Assembly: GCA_025526995.1 (NCBI GenBank)
Contig: JAHLKG010000004.1
Coordinates: forward strand, 930,001 to 994,000
Direction of reading: 5' to 3'
Source of the DNA: Powellomyces hirtus
Taxonomy: Eukaryota > Chytridiomycota > Chytridiomycetes > Spizellomycetales > Powellomycetaceae
DNA: 64,000 bases
The position numbers were made by a program, and so were the translations under genes. Shown piece by piece: positions 25,137-36,631 of the stretch; the stretch's first letter is position 1; the number at the start of each line of letters is the position of its first letter. The notes under the pieces are model-generated. The model had not been told where the DNA came from and searched no databases. It saw nothing but the letters and a program-made list of their open reading frames with translations.

Positions 25137-28100
25137 ATGCTTGGAAGTGACGATTTCAAGTACGTAAACGCTCCGTCGCATGTCCGTGACGGCAAAGCAA
25201 GCGTGCCTTTGAGCCATCTTGAAGGCCCGGTGGTGGAAGATGTCAAAACGGCTTCGGCCTCATTCACAGGGAAGCCATATCCCGGCATCCGGAGAGGACT
25301 GGACAGACCACGGACGGGGTCTCCCCCGCTACTGGCACGATCTACTACCGTCCCTCGATCGCCACGTATCGAAGAAAGTGCAGATGAGCAATGTCTTCTA
25401 GAGCCGACGTACCGAATACTGTGCATCTCAACTTATCCATATACCGCTGACAAGAACGACGAGCTTTCCTTTGTTGAAGGACAAGTGATTCGAGTTGTCC
25501 GTCAAGTAGACGGGGGATGGTGGGAAGGTCAGCTTGGGCAACAAGTCGGATGGTTCCCAGCCAATCATGTCGAAGAGTATGTCGTTCCGCCCGAGGATGC
25601 CGCGGAAGACTTGTTTGATAGGTTTGCGAATACATCCGTGGAATTGGACGATTTGAGACTTCGTACGATCATGCGCAACAACGAGATACGAGGCAGTACC
25701 ATTCCAATGGAATCCGAGCTGGTATCCACTGGGAGTGACCAAGGCACTGAGAGGATGCGCCTGCTTGGACATATTTTGTTGACAGAGAAACAGTACATAG
25801 AGTCACTTCAGCGCTTCATGGATGTAAGTGTGTTGTTTTGCTCCACGTGGCAAGCATCGCATTTAAGCGGTGCCACTTCAAATCAGGAATTTGTTTATCC
25901 CCTGTATCAAGTGGATTGGTTTCCTCCTCAAGATCATCACGCGATTTTTAGCAACATCGAAGATATCCTCGATTTCGAAAAGGACTTCTTTTCCACTCTG
26001 GATCGAAATATTGCGGATGACCGAATGGTTGGACACTGCTTTTTAAGCATGGTAAGGACATAAGCCTTCTCTCGTCTCTCCCCCAATGACTCACTTCCGC
26101 TTTCATCGCCTTTTCAGGCAGATCGCTTCAAAGATGTTTATGCTGAGTATTGTACCAATTTGTCCCATGCCGTTACCGTCTCCACCCAATACGTTCACCA
26201 TGTGCCAATGACACGATTCCTTCAGGTTTGGATGTGCTGAAATGAATGGATAAATTTTGTACAAGGATAACACGACGGTTCTAGTCCACGAGTGCGAATT
26301 CATCTCCACCGATTCTGCACATGGTTTCTACTCTTCACAAACCTGCGCAGTGGCAGAATCGCTATCAAGCGGCTCTGCGCGAGCTTTTGAAGGCCACTGA
26401 CGAATGTCATCCTGATCACGAAAATCTGAAGGCTGCCTGCCACAAGCTTGATAGCATCGTGAAGCACATCGAACGTCTCAAGAGGTGGAACGAAAATCAC
26501 GAGATGGTACGGGGTCTTGTGACGCAGATCATCGGATGGGAGGTGAGATTTTTGATCTTCAGATGCAGACTTTAGTAAGCTCAGGCGCTGACATTGGAGC
26601 TGCATAGGGTCCGAGACTTGAACTTTACGGCGACCTCATCTTGGAAGGCAATTTGAAGCTTCTAGAGGGAGTTCGCAAAAGAGAACGGCGTTTTTATCTC
26701 CTTGCGCGGGTCTTGATCATTGTGAAGCCAGAACAACACAGCAAAACTGCGGACATCAAGTTGAGACTGATTGAGAAGCTTCCGTTGACGAGCACGGTGC
26801 TCATCTCCGTCCCGGATTCTCATGAGGACGGTAAGAGATCACCTGTGCAATCCGTCCATCCGACAGCATACTGATGGCACTTCACGGATGCTTCAGGATC
26901 GAATCTTGCTTTCCAACTTTCGTATCAAAGTGATGACAGCAAGGTGAAGACACTATCCATCACAGCATTCAATTCAGAGCAGAAGGATAAATGGATCGCC
27001 TCAATCACGCGGCAACTGGAGCAGAACGTAGGGGCTGCACCTGTGCAGGGAGAGGATGTCGATCAAATACAAGTCGGCGAGCCGAAGTTCGATGGGAAGT
27101 CGGGAAGAAATCTAAAATGGTTTGCGTCATGGAGCGGGAGAATTCGCAAGAAACGTCCCAGTCTCCCGAATCTGAAAGATTATATGTCGCACGCAAGGGA
27201 AGCTGAGGACTTAATTGCAGGCAATTTTCCATCTACGCACACACAAAAAGATAACGTGAATGTTGACTTGTCTGCTGCGAAGAACGCAAATGAAGAACCG
27301 TCCTCAGGAACAAAAGACAAACTATGTAGCCATGGAGCAGAGCCTCAATCAACGACGCCGTTCACTTCCCCAGCGGACGCAAAGCCCACCGCTTCGAAGA
27401 AAGGGCAAATCTCTGAGCCTCAGGATATGTCGCCTCCAAAGTCCCTTCTGTCGTCAAGTCTTGAGGAATCCTTTGGCAGGACTCGGCGCCGGCGGATATA
27501 TAGTGGAAGTACCACAAGAATCAGCAGCACGGTGATTGGTACAACCCTTGAAGTCGTGGAGCACTCCCGATCCTGCTCATCCTTGTCAGCGCTGAATTCT
27601 CGGAAATCGGGCGACAATGTGGGCAAAGCCTCGAAGCAGCACTTCGAAAATACCGCTAGAATGCATGAGGCGACTCAATCTAGCAGACCGCAGTCATCAC
27701 TCACTACCATTACGAGATCACTGTCGAGCAGCCCTGCTAGTTTCTTATGGATGCACTCCCCGAAAACATTAGTCGGAGACGATAGTGGTTCGTCGGCTCC
27801 CTCGATACCGGAAGTTTCAACCCTTGTTCATCAATGCGTAGCTGATCAAGATGGTCGACATGCGAAGTCAAATGTGTTGCAACATCTTGCAGCTCCTGTT
27901 GCAAAAACGCTGCAGAGCTTGCCGGTCAAATCACTGGAACACCAGGCTACAATTCAGACTCACGTGGATTTGGAAGAGCTGCAGAGCGCTGACTTGCAGT
28001 CACGCTCGAGTAGTTGGAAAGGGGAAGCATCGTCTCACATCGGGCACCTTGGAAAATCCGTCAACCCCACGGCTCTCCTGAACTCAACGCAATTGCCATC

Positions 28101-29793
28101 GAGGTCTGACAAAGCGCTGCATTCCACCAACCGGCAGCTAGATCGAGAGAATGCCTCGATATCCAACGCAACCATTGTCAATGTCTCACACGAAAACCGC
28201 TCACCTTCGCAACCATATATTGAACATCCCCACGGCGACGCAAAGGTCACATCACAGCAACTTCAGGTCGGGCCATCGAGGTCTGCCATCGATGCAGTTG
28301 GAGCAGGGCATCAGCCAATATACCTAGCCTCAAATTCGAGACCGTCTGAGTTTTTCATATATCCCAACGTGAGCAAGGGCAACAATCCGTCCGTTCCCGA
28401 TCTTCCCAGCACCTTCTCCTACGCGACCAGTAGTAAACGATTACCATACCACTTGAACTCGTCGATGTCTATGGCCGATCTTGGCGCATTCAACAAGGCA
28501 CCGCAACGGAAGTCCTCAGTTGCCAATCTGGTTTCAGCCTTAAGGGGATCTGTGAAATCGCTGTTCCGTCGAAGCCAGTCTACGAACACTCTCCAGACCC
28601 CAAGAGCAATGGAAGAAACTGACTTTCGAAGGATTGAGATGACCAGGGAGCATCGCAAGTCCAGTTTGATGGATGTGAAGGACTTATTCTTCAAATCAAA
28701 GCGAAAAGGTCAAAGTGCTGCTCCGGCCGCGGAATCAACGCAAGCAACGAGCATTCGGAAATTCTCAACAAACACTGCCTCATCCTCCAAATTATCACTC
28801 GTTGAAGTCCCGACCCCAGTTGTCTTACAGCAGCCATCTCACATCCTGTCTCCCCCACAAAGTACGAGGACGTCGGCTGAGAAAGCCCGCACTTCGGACT
28901 CTTACTCACGGTTCAGTTCAAACCAGGCAGTGCCCCTGCCGTCTCCCCTCCCATCGGCTCCAACTGCAACCGCGCGTGCATGTACCCCACCGAGAAGTCG
29001 GGAACCTGTTGCGCCCACCAAAGCTGACGAAGATGTGTCAGATCCGATGCTGCGTATTGCTCCAGACAGTGGAATATATGGGTTAGTGACAGGAGGCGCA
29101 ACCAAGATGAAAGCGGACATTCCCAAGAATTTTCCATTTCACCTTGATGTCCGCATTTCTAACGAGATGCAGCCGAAATGCCCCGGCTGTTGCGGACCCG
29201 ACCATCCTGGAAGTGCCAATGAACAGAATCCTGGATCACCATCTTCTGTTATCAACACGGGACCTGCCGGAGATGAAACGCTTCTACAATCCCGTCGATC
29301 ATTGTCCATCCGGTCAGGGAAACACGAAGCATCCACACATGGAAGCGCTGCGCAAGGACGCCTGCGAAGCTCAAGCTTGACAGCTGGAGTATCCTCGTCA
29401 TGGCCCATCGATGCAGAAGTATGTAACCCAAGACCGACATCGCATCCCCACCGGGTGCTAAGGAGAGCTCGAAGTAACATAGCAAGATCTACGAAAGCAC
29501 CGGCACGCCTACAAATGACATTGGCTGCCCACACGCGGAACACGCGACACGAGGACGCAAGCTCAACCTGTAGTAGCGCTCCCGCCCCGTCCAAAGTCGA
29601 AACGCAATCGGAGACGCCATCAGAGACAAGCAGCAAAGATGGTCAGACGGAAGAGTTTGGACCCGTCATTGGCCACTTAACTCATTTGGAACGGACATGG
29701 TACGTGGATCTGGCCCAGAAATGTGAGGCCATGTCACACGAAATTAGGGAGCTCAAATGCCACTTGAAGGCCATGGAAGACCAAGTAAAATAG
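25137..29793 (+). CDS. SH3-DH-PH Rho guanine nucleotide exchange factor
   Basis: Activates Rho/Rac/Cdc42 GTPases by GDP release. Six exons: 25137-25823, 25887-26051, 26118-26225, 26285-26542, 26608-26830, 26897-29793; 1445 residues in frame. An SH3 domain (ALYDY-like TYPYTADKNDELSFVEG ... GGWWEGQLG ... GWFPANHVEEY) is followed by a DH domain (LLGHILLTEKQYIESLQRFM, LDFEKDFF, MTRFLQ...), then a PH domain (LILEGNLKLLEGVRKRERRFYLL, FNSEQKDKWIASI). The last 850 residues are Ser/Thr/Pro-rich and disordered, with a small CPGCCG cluster at 29179-29196 and a short C-terminal helix with coiled-coil character. The start is the first ATG in the SH3 frame; an upstream exon is possible. Target GTPase unknown. 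Confidence 0.88.
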
Positions 29794-30097
29794 TGAATGG
29801 GACTGTATACGGTAGATAGTGCTTAGACTCCTATGAGGTCTTGATGTTTGTACATTCTTTCTTTTTTTTTCCAACATAGTAGTTTTGAGCCATTATTAAT
29901 CTTAATGATCGGAATTTGTAACTAAGCTAATTAAACGGTAATTTCAGACGAATCTCCGACGCGCAGTCTGCGGAGACGCGGAGGGGAAGTCCTCGAGTCT
30001 TCTTTTCTGTCCCATTATTTTTATTGCCTCCCGCACTCACTTTCGTCCAGACGTACATCCCACCCAGACGCAACACTCACAAATACAGCTAGGCACA
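29794..30097. promoter_or_regulatory. Intergenic: RhoGEF 3' end and Rcf2 promoter
   Basis: 304 nt. It is AT-rich just after the RhoGEF stop (29850-29945) and pyrimidine-rich before the Rcf2 start, with no gene. Confidence 0.45.
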
Positions 30098-30933
30098 ATG
30101 GCAACTGAACAGCAGCAGCGAACTGCCAAGATAGACCACGAGGCCCGTCACAACCAGGTGCTCAGGGAAGGCGCTACCTCTGTGGCCATCTCAGCACCGC
30201 TGGGCCTGGCAGCAGCATTGCTGGCCCAGAAACACATCAAGTTCTTCCAGCGCCTGAGTATGCCGTTCAAGGTAAAGCGAGCTCTTGATGCTGTTAGGCT
30301 TATTCAAGATGTGGAGCCAATTCGACGGTTAGCTTACACATGCAACTTGACCTCTCCAGACCTTTCTGGTATTGATGGTCCCCACAGCTACGTTCTTCAC
30401 AGTGACTGGTATGGATATATCTGCTGAACACTACAGTTTGACTGAGTATTGATGTGGTATCGGATCTTGGTTCCATCTATAGATCGAGCGGCGATGCGAT
30501 GGGATCGAGAACTGTCATACAAGTACTCTGTGACTCGGAAGGAAGACCTCGCGCCGGTCGGCCCGATAATTCCTCATGACGAGGGAATCAGCCAGATGAT
30601 CCACCGTTACCGGTATCAGATCATTGGTTGGGGATGGCTTGGAACTATGGGAGCGACTTTGTTGTATAACTACAGGCGAACGGACATCACACGGGCGCTG
30701 AAGATCATCAATGCGCGTATGACGGCGCAGGCGTTTGGTAAGGGCCAGGGTAGACGTGCATTGTCACAGTGTTTGACTTTTGTCGAAATGGGTTCACCAA
30801 CGTTTACTATGAATTTATAGCTTTGGTCGGTGTTGCCGCAATTGCGGGACTTGCAGCGACTGCCCCTGAGACGCAGAAGAATGACCTGTACTATGATCGC
30901 ATTATGAAGGGAAACGAGGGAAACGCGGCTTGA
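30098..30933 (+). CDS. RCF2: Respiratory supercomplex factor 2-like (HIG1 domain)
   Basis: Inner mitochondrial membrane protein that associates with the cytochrome bc1-oxidase supercomplex. Four exons: 30098-30271, 30360-30408, 30483-30737, 30821-30933; 196 residues in frame. An N-terminal soluble helix (DHEARHNQVLREGA) leads to a hydrophobic segment (VAISAPLGLAAALLAQ), then a second one (TFLVLMVPTATFFTV). The C-terminal HIG1-type pair begins RYQIIGWGWLGTMGATLLY, followed by ALKIINARMTAQAFALVGV. The order and spacing match yeast Rcf2 (helix, two TMs, then the KIxxARMxAQ signature). The RxxxQ part of the HIG1 motif is present (ARMTAQ). Confidence 0.8.
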
Positions 30934-31810
30934 ACCCATGTTCAATGTACGACACCCAGTTCAGTGCAGTATTATCTTCACTAGGAGGAGCATGTCTCCG
31001 AAATGCATAGAGAGTACGCAGCGTCGGCCGTTCATAGCGAGTCTGATTTGTGTATAACTGTAACTCCTACCCGTGAAAGGGGTTATGACCCACCTTCATT
31101 AAATATATGGTTACGTTCGGAATCTCATTTATCTGATTTGACTACTGGAGCCTTTCATGCGTCTGTCGGTCGCTTGACCTTTCCGCAGCGGACAAGTTCT
31201 TGAGGGAAGGTGTCAAGTCCAGCGACAGTCTTTACTTCCACAGTCATGACAAGACTTCAGGGGCTTATTTGACGGCGATGCAGGCTCCGATACTGTGCTT
31301 TATAACACTAATGATGTGCACATCACGATCAATGTCAAGGAGCGTCTGCATCAACCGACCGATCGCAGAACACCCATGGAAATGAATAGTTGGCACTCCC
31401 AACTGCCGTGTTGCAAGCACTACTGTAAGATAGGTAGGTAGGTCGAAGTCACGTGAGCCTCAAACGTCTCAAGCCGGGTTGGTGGTATTCGCGAAACGAG
31501 GCGTGGAATGGCAAAGAAAAGACGGAAGGCATTGCAGCACAAGCAAAAACGACGTCCCATCTCGTCATGAATTAGTAACTCACGCACGTCATTGGCAATA
31601 CGCTCACCTGCCTCTTGTGGCCTTGTCGACGGCGCTGCTTCCACCCCATAACGGTCTCAAAATCCGAACGGTATTCCTCAGAAAGAGTCATCCCTGGTCC
31701 TACTATTGTCATCAGCCAGGGCGCCAAAGGGGCCAGCGAGGCTTTTACAAAGTAGCAACGTCACTCACCTCCGTCGTCACCGGTATCCGTAACATTAAAA
31801 AAAAAAAATC
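30934..31810. promoter_or_regulatory. Intergenic: Rcf2 3' flank and bZIP promoter
   Basis: 0.88 kb without a supported ORF. A CACGTG E-box lies at 31450-31455. An A9-A10 run immediately precedes the bZIP start codon. Confidence 0.45.
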
Positions 31811-33361
31811 ATGTCCGACCTCTCTCTCGGCGGCGACCCTGTCTCGAATTCACTTCTGTCCGACCTCAACTTTCTTGGGGGTAAGGACCTGTCGCCCCAC
31901 CGGAGACGAGTATGCCACTGAATAACTGACTCACGTCACTTGCGCCTCTCTCCGTGTTGTCATTTCCCTTGTTGAACTCCAGGCACCGAAGTCGAAACAC
32001 CAACCCGATTCCTAAAAGAGTTCATCAACTTTCAATGCACCCCTGGACTTGTTACCCGTTACCTTTCCGGCGACTTCAACCCTTTTGAACAAAGTTTCAG
32101 GGACAAGGTCGAACCGACTGGCATTCCTGCAGACACGTCGAGTGTACATGGTCCCACTGTTGTTTCCACTGTACCGATGGGAGGCGCAGCTGTTCCTGCT
32201 CTCAATCAGACGCTCTGGAATCCCGATGCATTCCCTGCTCCGTCCTTTCCTGGGATGAGTACCACCCTTCCGAACTCAGTCATGCCATACTCTTCCAATC
32301 GTATGGACCTCTCTGCAGTCACAAACGTCGATACTTCGAACTTTGTCCCGCCGCCGGTCGTTGCTCCTGCCGCCACGGAAGAGGTTTTCATCTCTCCATA
32401 CCCAGTCCCACAGTTTTCTGCTGCCGTACCTGCCATATCTGCACCGGTGGGATCGCAGCAGTTTGGTTTGCACTTGCCCGATAAGCGCCAGAGAGTCCAT
32501 TCTGTAGACAGACCGCTACCAATGCCATCAGCTTCGTATGCTTCTTCTCTCCAACCACAAATGCTTCAAACGCAAATATCACAACAACAGCTGCCTGGGG
32601 TAGCTCCTCCGCAAATGGTTATGCCGGACCTGGCAATGCCGATGCACATGTCCGCACACCCTCCCCAGGTCCCAGAAAGCCAGCAACCCTTTTTTCAGCC
32701 TCCTCAGCACGTACAATCACAAGCAGCGCCGGCCCATAGTGAAACACCAGCGCAGCGTGGCGATTCGAATTGGTCTTCCACGAACCCAACTCGTTCGAGA
32801 AAGCCAAAAAGCGAAGAGTTAGAGCGCAAAAGCTCAACAGTCGGTACGAACGCCTCGTCGCCGGAAGCCGCTGCCAGCAAAAATGATGAAGGAGACAAAG
32901 AAGAAGGCAGCACGTCAAAACGGAAACGCAAAGGACCACCTACCGAGGATGAGCAAGACGAGAAGCGCAAACGATTTTTAGAGCGTAATCGAGTTGCCGC
33001 TTCTAAGTGTCGAATGAAGAAGAAGCAATGGTTGCAAGACTTGGAGACGAAATCGTCTGAAATTGGACAGAGCAACCGACAGCTGCAGGCGATTGTCACA
33101 CAGCTCAAGGAAGAAGTGATGTTGCTCAAGAGCCAGCTGTTGCTGCATCGGAACTGCACATGCAACGTGATTCAACAGTACATCTCCACATCGCCCCAGG
33201 TCAGTAACGCGCCACTTGCTCACCAAGTTCTTGACCCGCTTGGAAGGCAATCCCGCTGACTCTTCCTTTCTTTTTAATCCTCGCAGTTTTCTCAACAAAT
33301 TCAGCCAGTGGACGCTGCCCATCAACAACATCAGCAGAGGCATCACCCTCTGCACCAATGA
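31811..33361 (+). CDS. ATF/CREB-type bZIP transcription factor (Atf1-like)
   Basis: Stress-type bZIP activator expected to bind CRE sites as a dimer in the nucleus. Three exons: 31811-31880, 31983-33199, 33287-33361; 453 residues in frame. The N-terminal region has TPTRFLKEF and NPFEQSF, short motifs shared by fungal Atf1/Atf21 regulators, consistent with a MAP-kinase-responsive osmotic-stress domain. A Pro/Gln/Met-rich activation region follows. The basic region is RKRFLERNRVAASKCRMKKK (around 32961-33025) with the invariant N-x2-AAxxC-R pattern, and a leucine zipper extends to about 33150. The C-terminus is Gln/His-rich. Without the last splice the frame would end 60 nt after the zipper exon. 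Confidence 0.88.
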
Positions 33362-33569
33362 ACTTTTACAATTCGCATTACATGCCCAGCATTGTTGTCC
33401 AAAGACGTGTATGGAGTACACCTGTCGTGTAGCTTTTTGTGTGCTCGAGAAGATAGTAACTCTATTGTGATCTAATCGCATCAAAAAAAGATTGTCTCTA
33501 TCCGACCATGATTGACAGAGAAGCTTTACAGAGGAGAGGAGTTGTACCGACTATTGGACACAGCAATCC

Positions 33570-34492
33570 TTATTGCCATCTGAACGCTGTTATGTTATGG
33601 GCATTAGCAGATGTGTGGACCAGGGACAACTTCAGCGTCCTTACCTTCCGTGATGAGTGATTGGCAGTATTCTGCGTTTGTCGTTTGATGGCAGCAGCCG
33701 CAGTGGCGCTCATATTGGCAAGGCGGGATTGGGATTGGGGCTGAGATTGACGTGGAGGTTGAGGAGAGTTCCTGCCGGATCCAGGTTTGGATGCGGCGGG
33801 ACATTTGTGGTCGACTTCATTTCGATGCCGTATACAGAACGTTTTCCCGCACCGCGGACATTTTATCGGAACAAGCTCCCGCTTTTCGCATCCCCGAAAC
33901 GTGCACGCATTGACGTAAGCCTGAACCTTCTCGGGTTCGGGACAGCCGGCCTGGATATGTTCATTGACGTTTTTATTTGGGTCTTCTCCGCGTCGTGTGG
34001 GAATGACTCGGGAGCATACAGGACACGTCACTGCCCGTGCGTCAGCTTTGTGTGCAGGGAAAGCAGCGCAGAGATGACCCGCTTCTAGGTTTTGGTTGCG
34101 GGATGTTGGGTCGATGGGTATAGCTGGGAAATGCGGTTGACTGGTGGCGAGGAAGGCAACTTCGCATGAGAAAAAAAGGACGCCGAGAGCATAGTCGGCA
34201 GCTCGCAAGGTCACATGGCGGCAATAAATTTTTAAACCTGTCAACAAGACCTACCAGAAGATCTGATGTCTCGATCAGCTTTTCTATCTTTCATAACGGA
34301 CGCAGGAGAGGGTCAAGGTACCTGCTTGCAATTCTTGCAGTCGAATGGAAGAAAGTCTGCAGCCGCCAGGTGATGACAAACGAGGTCAGGAGCCATGAAC
34401 CGCTTATCTCCTTCTACCGCAGGCTCCAAAAACTCACCAAACTGGTTGCAGGAAGCGACCGAGCAGTGTTCGCCGAGATGTGGTAGTTCCAT
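33570..34492 (-). CDS. AN1-type zinc finger protein (ZFAND1/Cuz1-like)
   Basis: Family members link ubiquitinated cargo and p97/Cdc48 to the proteasome under arsenite or heat stress. Exons read as 34492-34438, 34356-34322, 34250-33570 (256 residues in frame). The first finger starts normally (GEHCSVASCNQF, DFLPFDCKNCKQ) and its last HxC is seen (AGHLC). The middle FCxxH piece is missing, replaced by an in-frame stretch of about 55 residues (34085-34250) unlike the family. The second finger is complete (TCPVCSRVIPTRRGE, VNEHIQAGC, CTFRGCEKRE, CPRCGKTFCIRHR...DHKC). The C-terminus is Pro/Gln/Ser-rich; a last intron near 33645 is possible. Either an exon is mis-modelled or the first finger is damaged. 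Confidence 0.75.
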
Positions 34493-35297
34493 TATTATTG
34501 GATGTCCTGCTTGTCGAAAACGTGGTTCATGGATAGCAAATTCAAAGCGGACGCGACGAGCGAAACGTGGTCGCCCTCGCAAAGTAAAACATGGTTCGCA
34601 GCTATCCTTTGCACGAGGGCTTCTCGTTCAAACCGATCGACCGGAAGATTAATCGACGGCGTTGAATGTCGCAAGGAACGCCCGGAGTTTTACAGCGACT
34701 GTGGCACTCACACCGGGCTTGCGAATGTGAGCAGGTTCGAATGGTAAAGCTCTCGCAAAGCAATGGAATGCCGACCATTTTTCTCCGTTAGAATCCGGAC
34801 CGGTACAAAACGGCGGCGAAAGGGATCCCGATAGCTGCAACCTCGCGACGCCTGGCTGTTCTCAAAGAATGGACTCAATATCACATGAAGGAGCCTCCGA
34901 AAGGCCTTTGTCATGTAATCGATACCTCTGCTTGGACTTATACGAATATGATAGCGAGCAGTTGCAGACCATTCTTGGTCACGAGCGCTGACAGTAGAAT
35001 CGTACCACTGTCTTGAGTATAAAGCAATTATTCCGACCGAAACAAACTCATCGCCAAACCACATACAATTACAAGACTAAGACTCTAACGAAACGAATGA
35101 ACATCTACATCTACACCAATTTCAGAAGGCACGTTTCTACAGAGAGCTGAGAGGGTCCGAGAAGGCTGACTTACTGACCTTGTTGTGCGAGTGCGAGGAT
35201 GCCAAAGCTATGCAACACTTCATACTACAGGAAGCAAGCGAAGGATTGGGGATGATTGCCGTTCGCTCCCATGCGCAAAGACGTCGAACATCTCAAT
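34493..35297. other. Gap without a supported gene
   Basis: 0.8 kb upstream of the AN1 gene. A plus-strand frame ending near 35300 contains RFYRELRGSEKADLLTLL, faintly like the helix-rich tail of catalases, but no other catalase part is nearby. A 118-codon minus-strand frame (34708-35064) has no recognised domain. Confidence 0.35.
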
Positions 35298-35611
35298 CTA
35301 GGTAAATTCTTGACTTGAGCTAGATGCTCCCACTTGTGAGACGTTTTGACGTAGCTGATATGATGCTTGGACGGGCACTGTTGCGTGCTGAGCTACGATC
35401 TTGTCATCATCATACAAGATGACAAGAAAGTTTTGAAAGTTAGCGATCTCCGTCTCCGCAACAAGGGTATTGTCGATGATGAGGCAATGTTCGTGGTAAC
35501 GATGACCATGCTCTGATACGGGCAAGTGGAACGGGCATCTTGAAGTAGTTCGATACCTGGTGTCACTTGGAGGGCGATGTCGCCAGACAAGAGCTGACAG
35601 GGGAGGGCCAT
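35298..35611 (-). CDS. Small ORF of unknown function
   Basis: Not recognised. Two exons (35611-35557, 35512-35298) separated by a 44-nt GT..AG intron give 89 residues in frame. The sequence alternates predicted beta strands (NFLVILYDDDKIVAQHATVPV) and ends in a Ser/Gln tail. It starts only 12 nt after the stop of the SGNH gene on the same strand, so it could be a read-through 3' UTR frame rather than a gene. Confidence 0.28.
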
Positions 35612-35623
35612 AAACTGGCTAGA

Positions 35624-36313
35624 TCAGGCCTCTGTTGATGTGCGCTCCTCTCCTATCAAGCTAGAAAGCAGTGGATCCCAAGCAGAATAGCTGGCCGAAT
35701 CCATATGTATGTGATCGTCCAGAGATACGGGGAAGGGTGGGACGTACACACACCCTTGGTCCCGCGCGATGGTCTCCAACAGGTCGTTCACTATGTTTAC
35801 TTCGGCAGCGTCCACGTCTGTTCGTTGAAACAAGCCAGTAATGTAGATGCGGACCGAGCTCGCATAGTGTGCGCGGATGTGGCTTAACAGAGCCTTGTAA
35901 GCAGGCGGAAAGCTTTTTGAGATGGTTCTTTTGCCAAAGTTGTTGGTTCCCACGTGCAGGAAAACCGTCTGAAGTTTTGGAAGCATGTGGAAGAGTCCTT
36001 CTTCGACACGGTAGATGACGTTCTCCACCTTGTCGCCACCCACACCGGCGTTGAAGACGGTTTCGTTTTTGTTGAGAACCGTTTCGCTGCCGGTGGTCTT
36101 GAAGCGCTCCAACATCGAATCTCCCAACAGTAGGGTTCCATAGTCGTCTTTCGTCTGGAGCTGTTGTAGGTGCTCAGTGTGCGTCGTGGCACTTCGTTCT
36201 TTCCACTTGCCCCAACCGGACTTTGTCAATTCATTTGCAAGCATGGTATTGTCTGGGAACGGTATATTACTATGAAGATGGTCTGTTGGGTTCTGCTGTT
36301 GTTGGGACGCCAT
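35624..36313 (-). CDS. SGNH/GDSL hydrolase (PAF-acetylhydrolase-like)
   Basis: Esterase or lipase of the SGNH fold. Single exon, 229 residues. Block I LLLGDSMLERF carries the nucleophile Ser, block II is NAGVGGDKVENV, block III HVGTNNFGKR (oxyanion Asn), and block V DDHIHMD the Asp-x-x-His pair. The GDSMxER...NAGVGGDK spacing is that of the PAF-AH Ib alpha subgroup. No signal peptide or TM is seen, so a cytosolic enzyme is likely; the substrate is unknown. I placed the start at the ATG opening MASQQQQ (36313) because the upstream 20 residues of the frame look unrelated. Its promoter is shared with the MFS gene, 318 nt away. Confidence 0.8.
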   Translation of the reverse strand: MASQQQQNPTDHLHSNIPFPDNTMLANELTKSGWGKWKERSATTHTEHLQQLQTKDDYGTLLLGDSMLERFKTTGSETVLNKNETVFNAGVGGDKVENVIYRVEEGLFHMLPKLQTVFLHVGTNNFGKRTISKSFPPAYKALLSHIRAHYASSVRIYITGLFQRTDVDAAEVNIVNDLLETIARDQGCVYVPPFPVSLDDHIHMDSASYSAWDPLLSSLIGEERTSTEA

Positions 36314-36631
36314 AGAACTTATGGGCGGGGCATAACGCAGGAAACAAACAAAAAGGGAATGAAAATGCTCCAAGATGAACTCTTAGCTGTAATATCGGGA
36401 GCTGCTGTGCTGCGCTTTCGCGTCTGGAATAATTGGATGGAACCAGGCGGGGGTGTTTACGATAACTGCAACTTAAACCGCACGCGTCTCTCCTCCTCAA
36501 GCAACACCATCGAGGCGCCGCCCATTCGCGTTCCATTTCCCAAACTCGCAGTAAAATTGACAGCTACAAGCATCCTCACTGCAGTGTCTAGATATCCGTA
36601 GGACGCTTTATTTATCTCTACCTTTGCACCA
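36314..36631. promoter_or_regulatory. Divergent promoter, SGNH hydrolase / MFSD5-like
   Basis: 318 nt between opposing start codons, with no TATA consensus and no other feature seen. Confidence 0.45.

Noticed and set aside
34395..34652. Plus-strand frame containing an AT-hook-like KRGRPRK
   Set aside because: Antisense to the AN1 gene's first exons and without other support.
34725..34750. GGTTCGAATGG, resembling a tRNA B box
   Set aside because: Final bases do not match the consensus and no cloverleaf can be drawn around it; no tRNA gene was found in the window.
35070..35303. Plus-strand frame with catalase-tail-like FYRELRGSEK
   Set aside because: Similarity is faint, and no haem-binding or other catalase segment lies within several kilobases.
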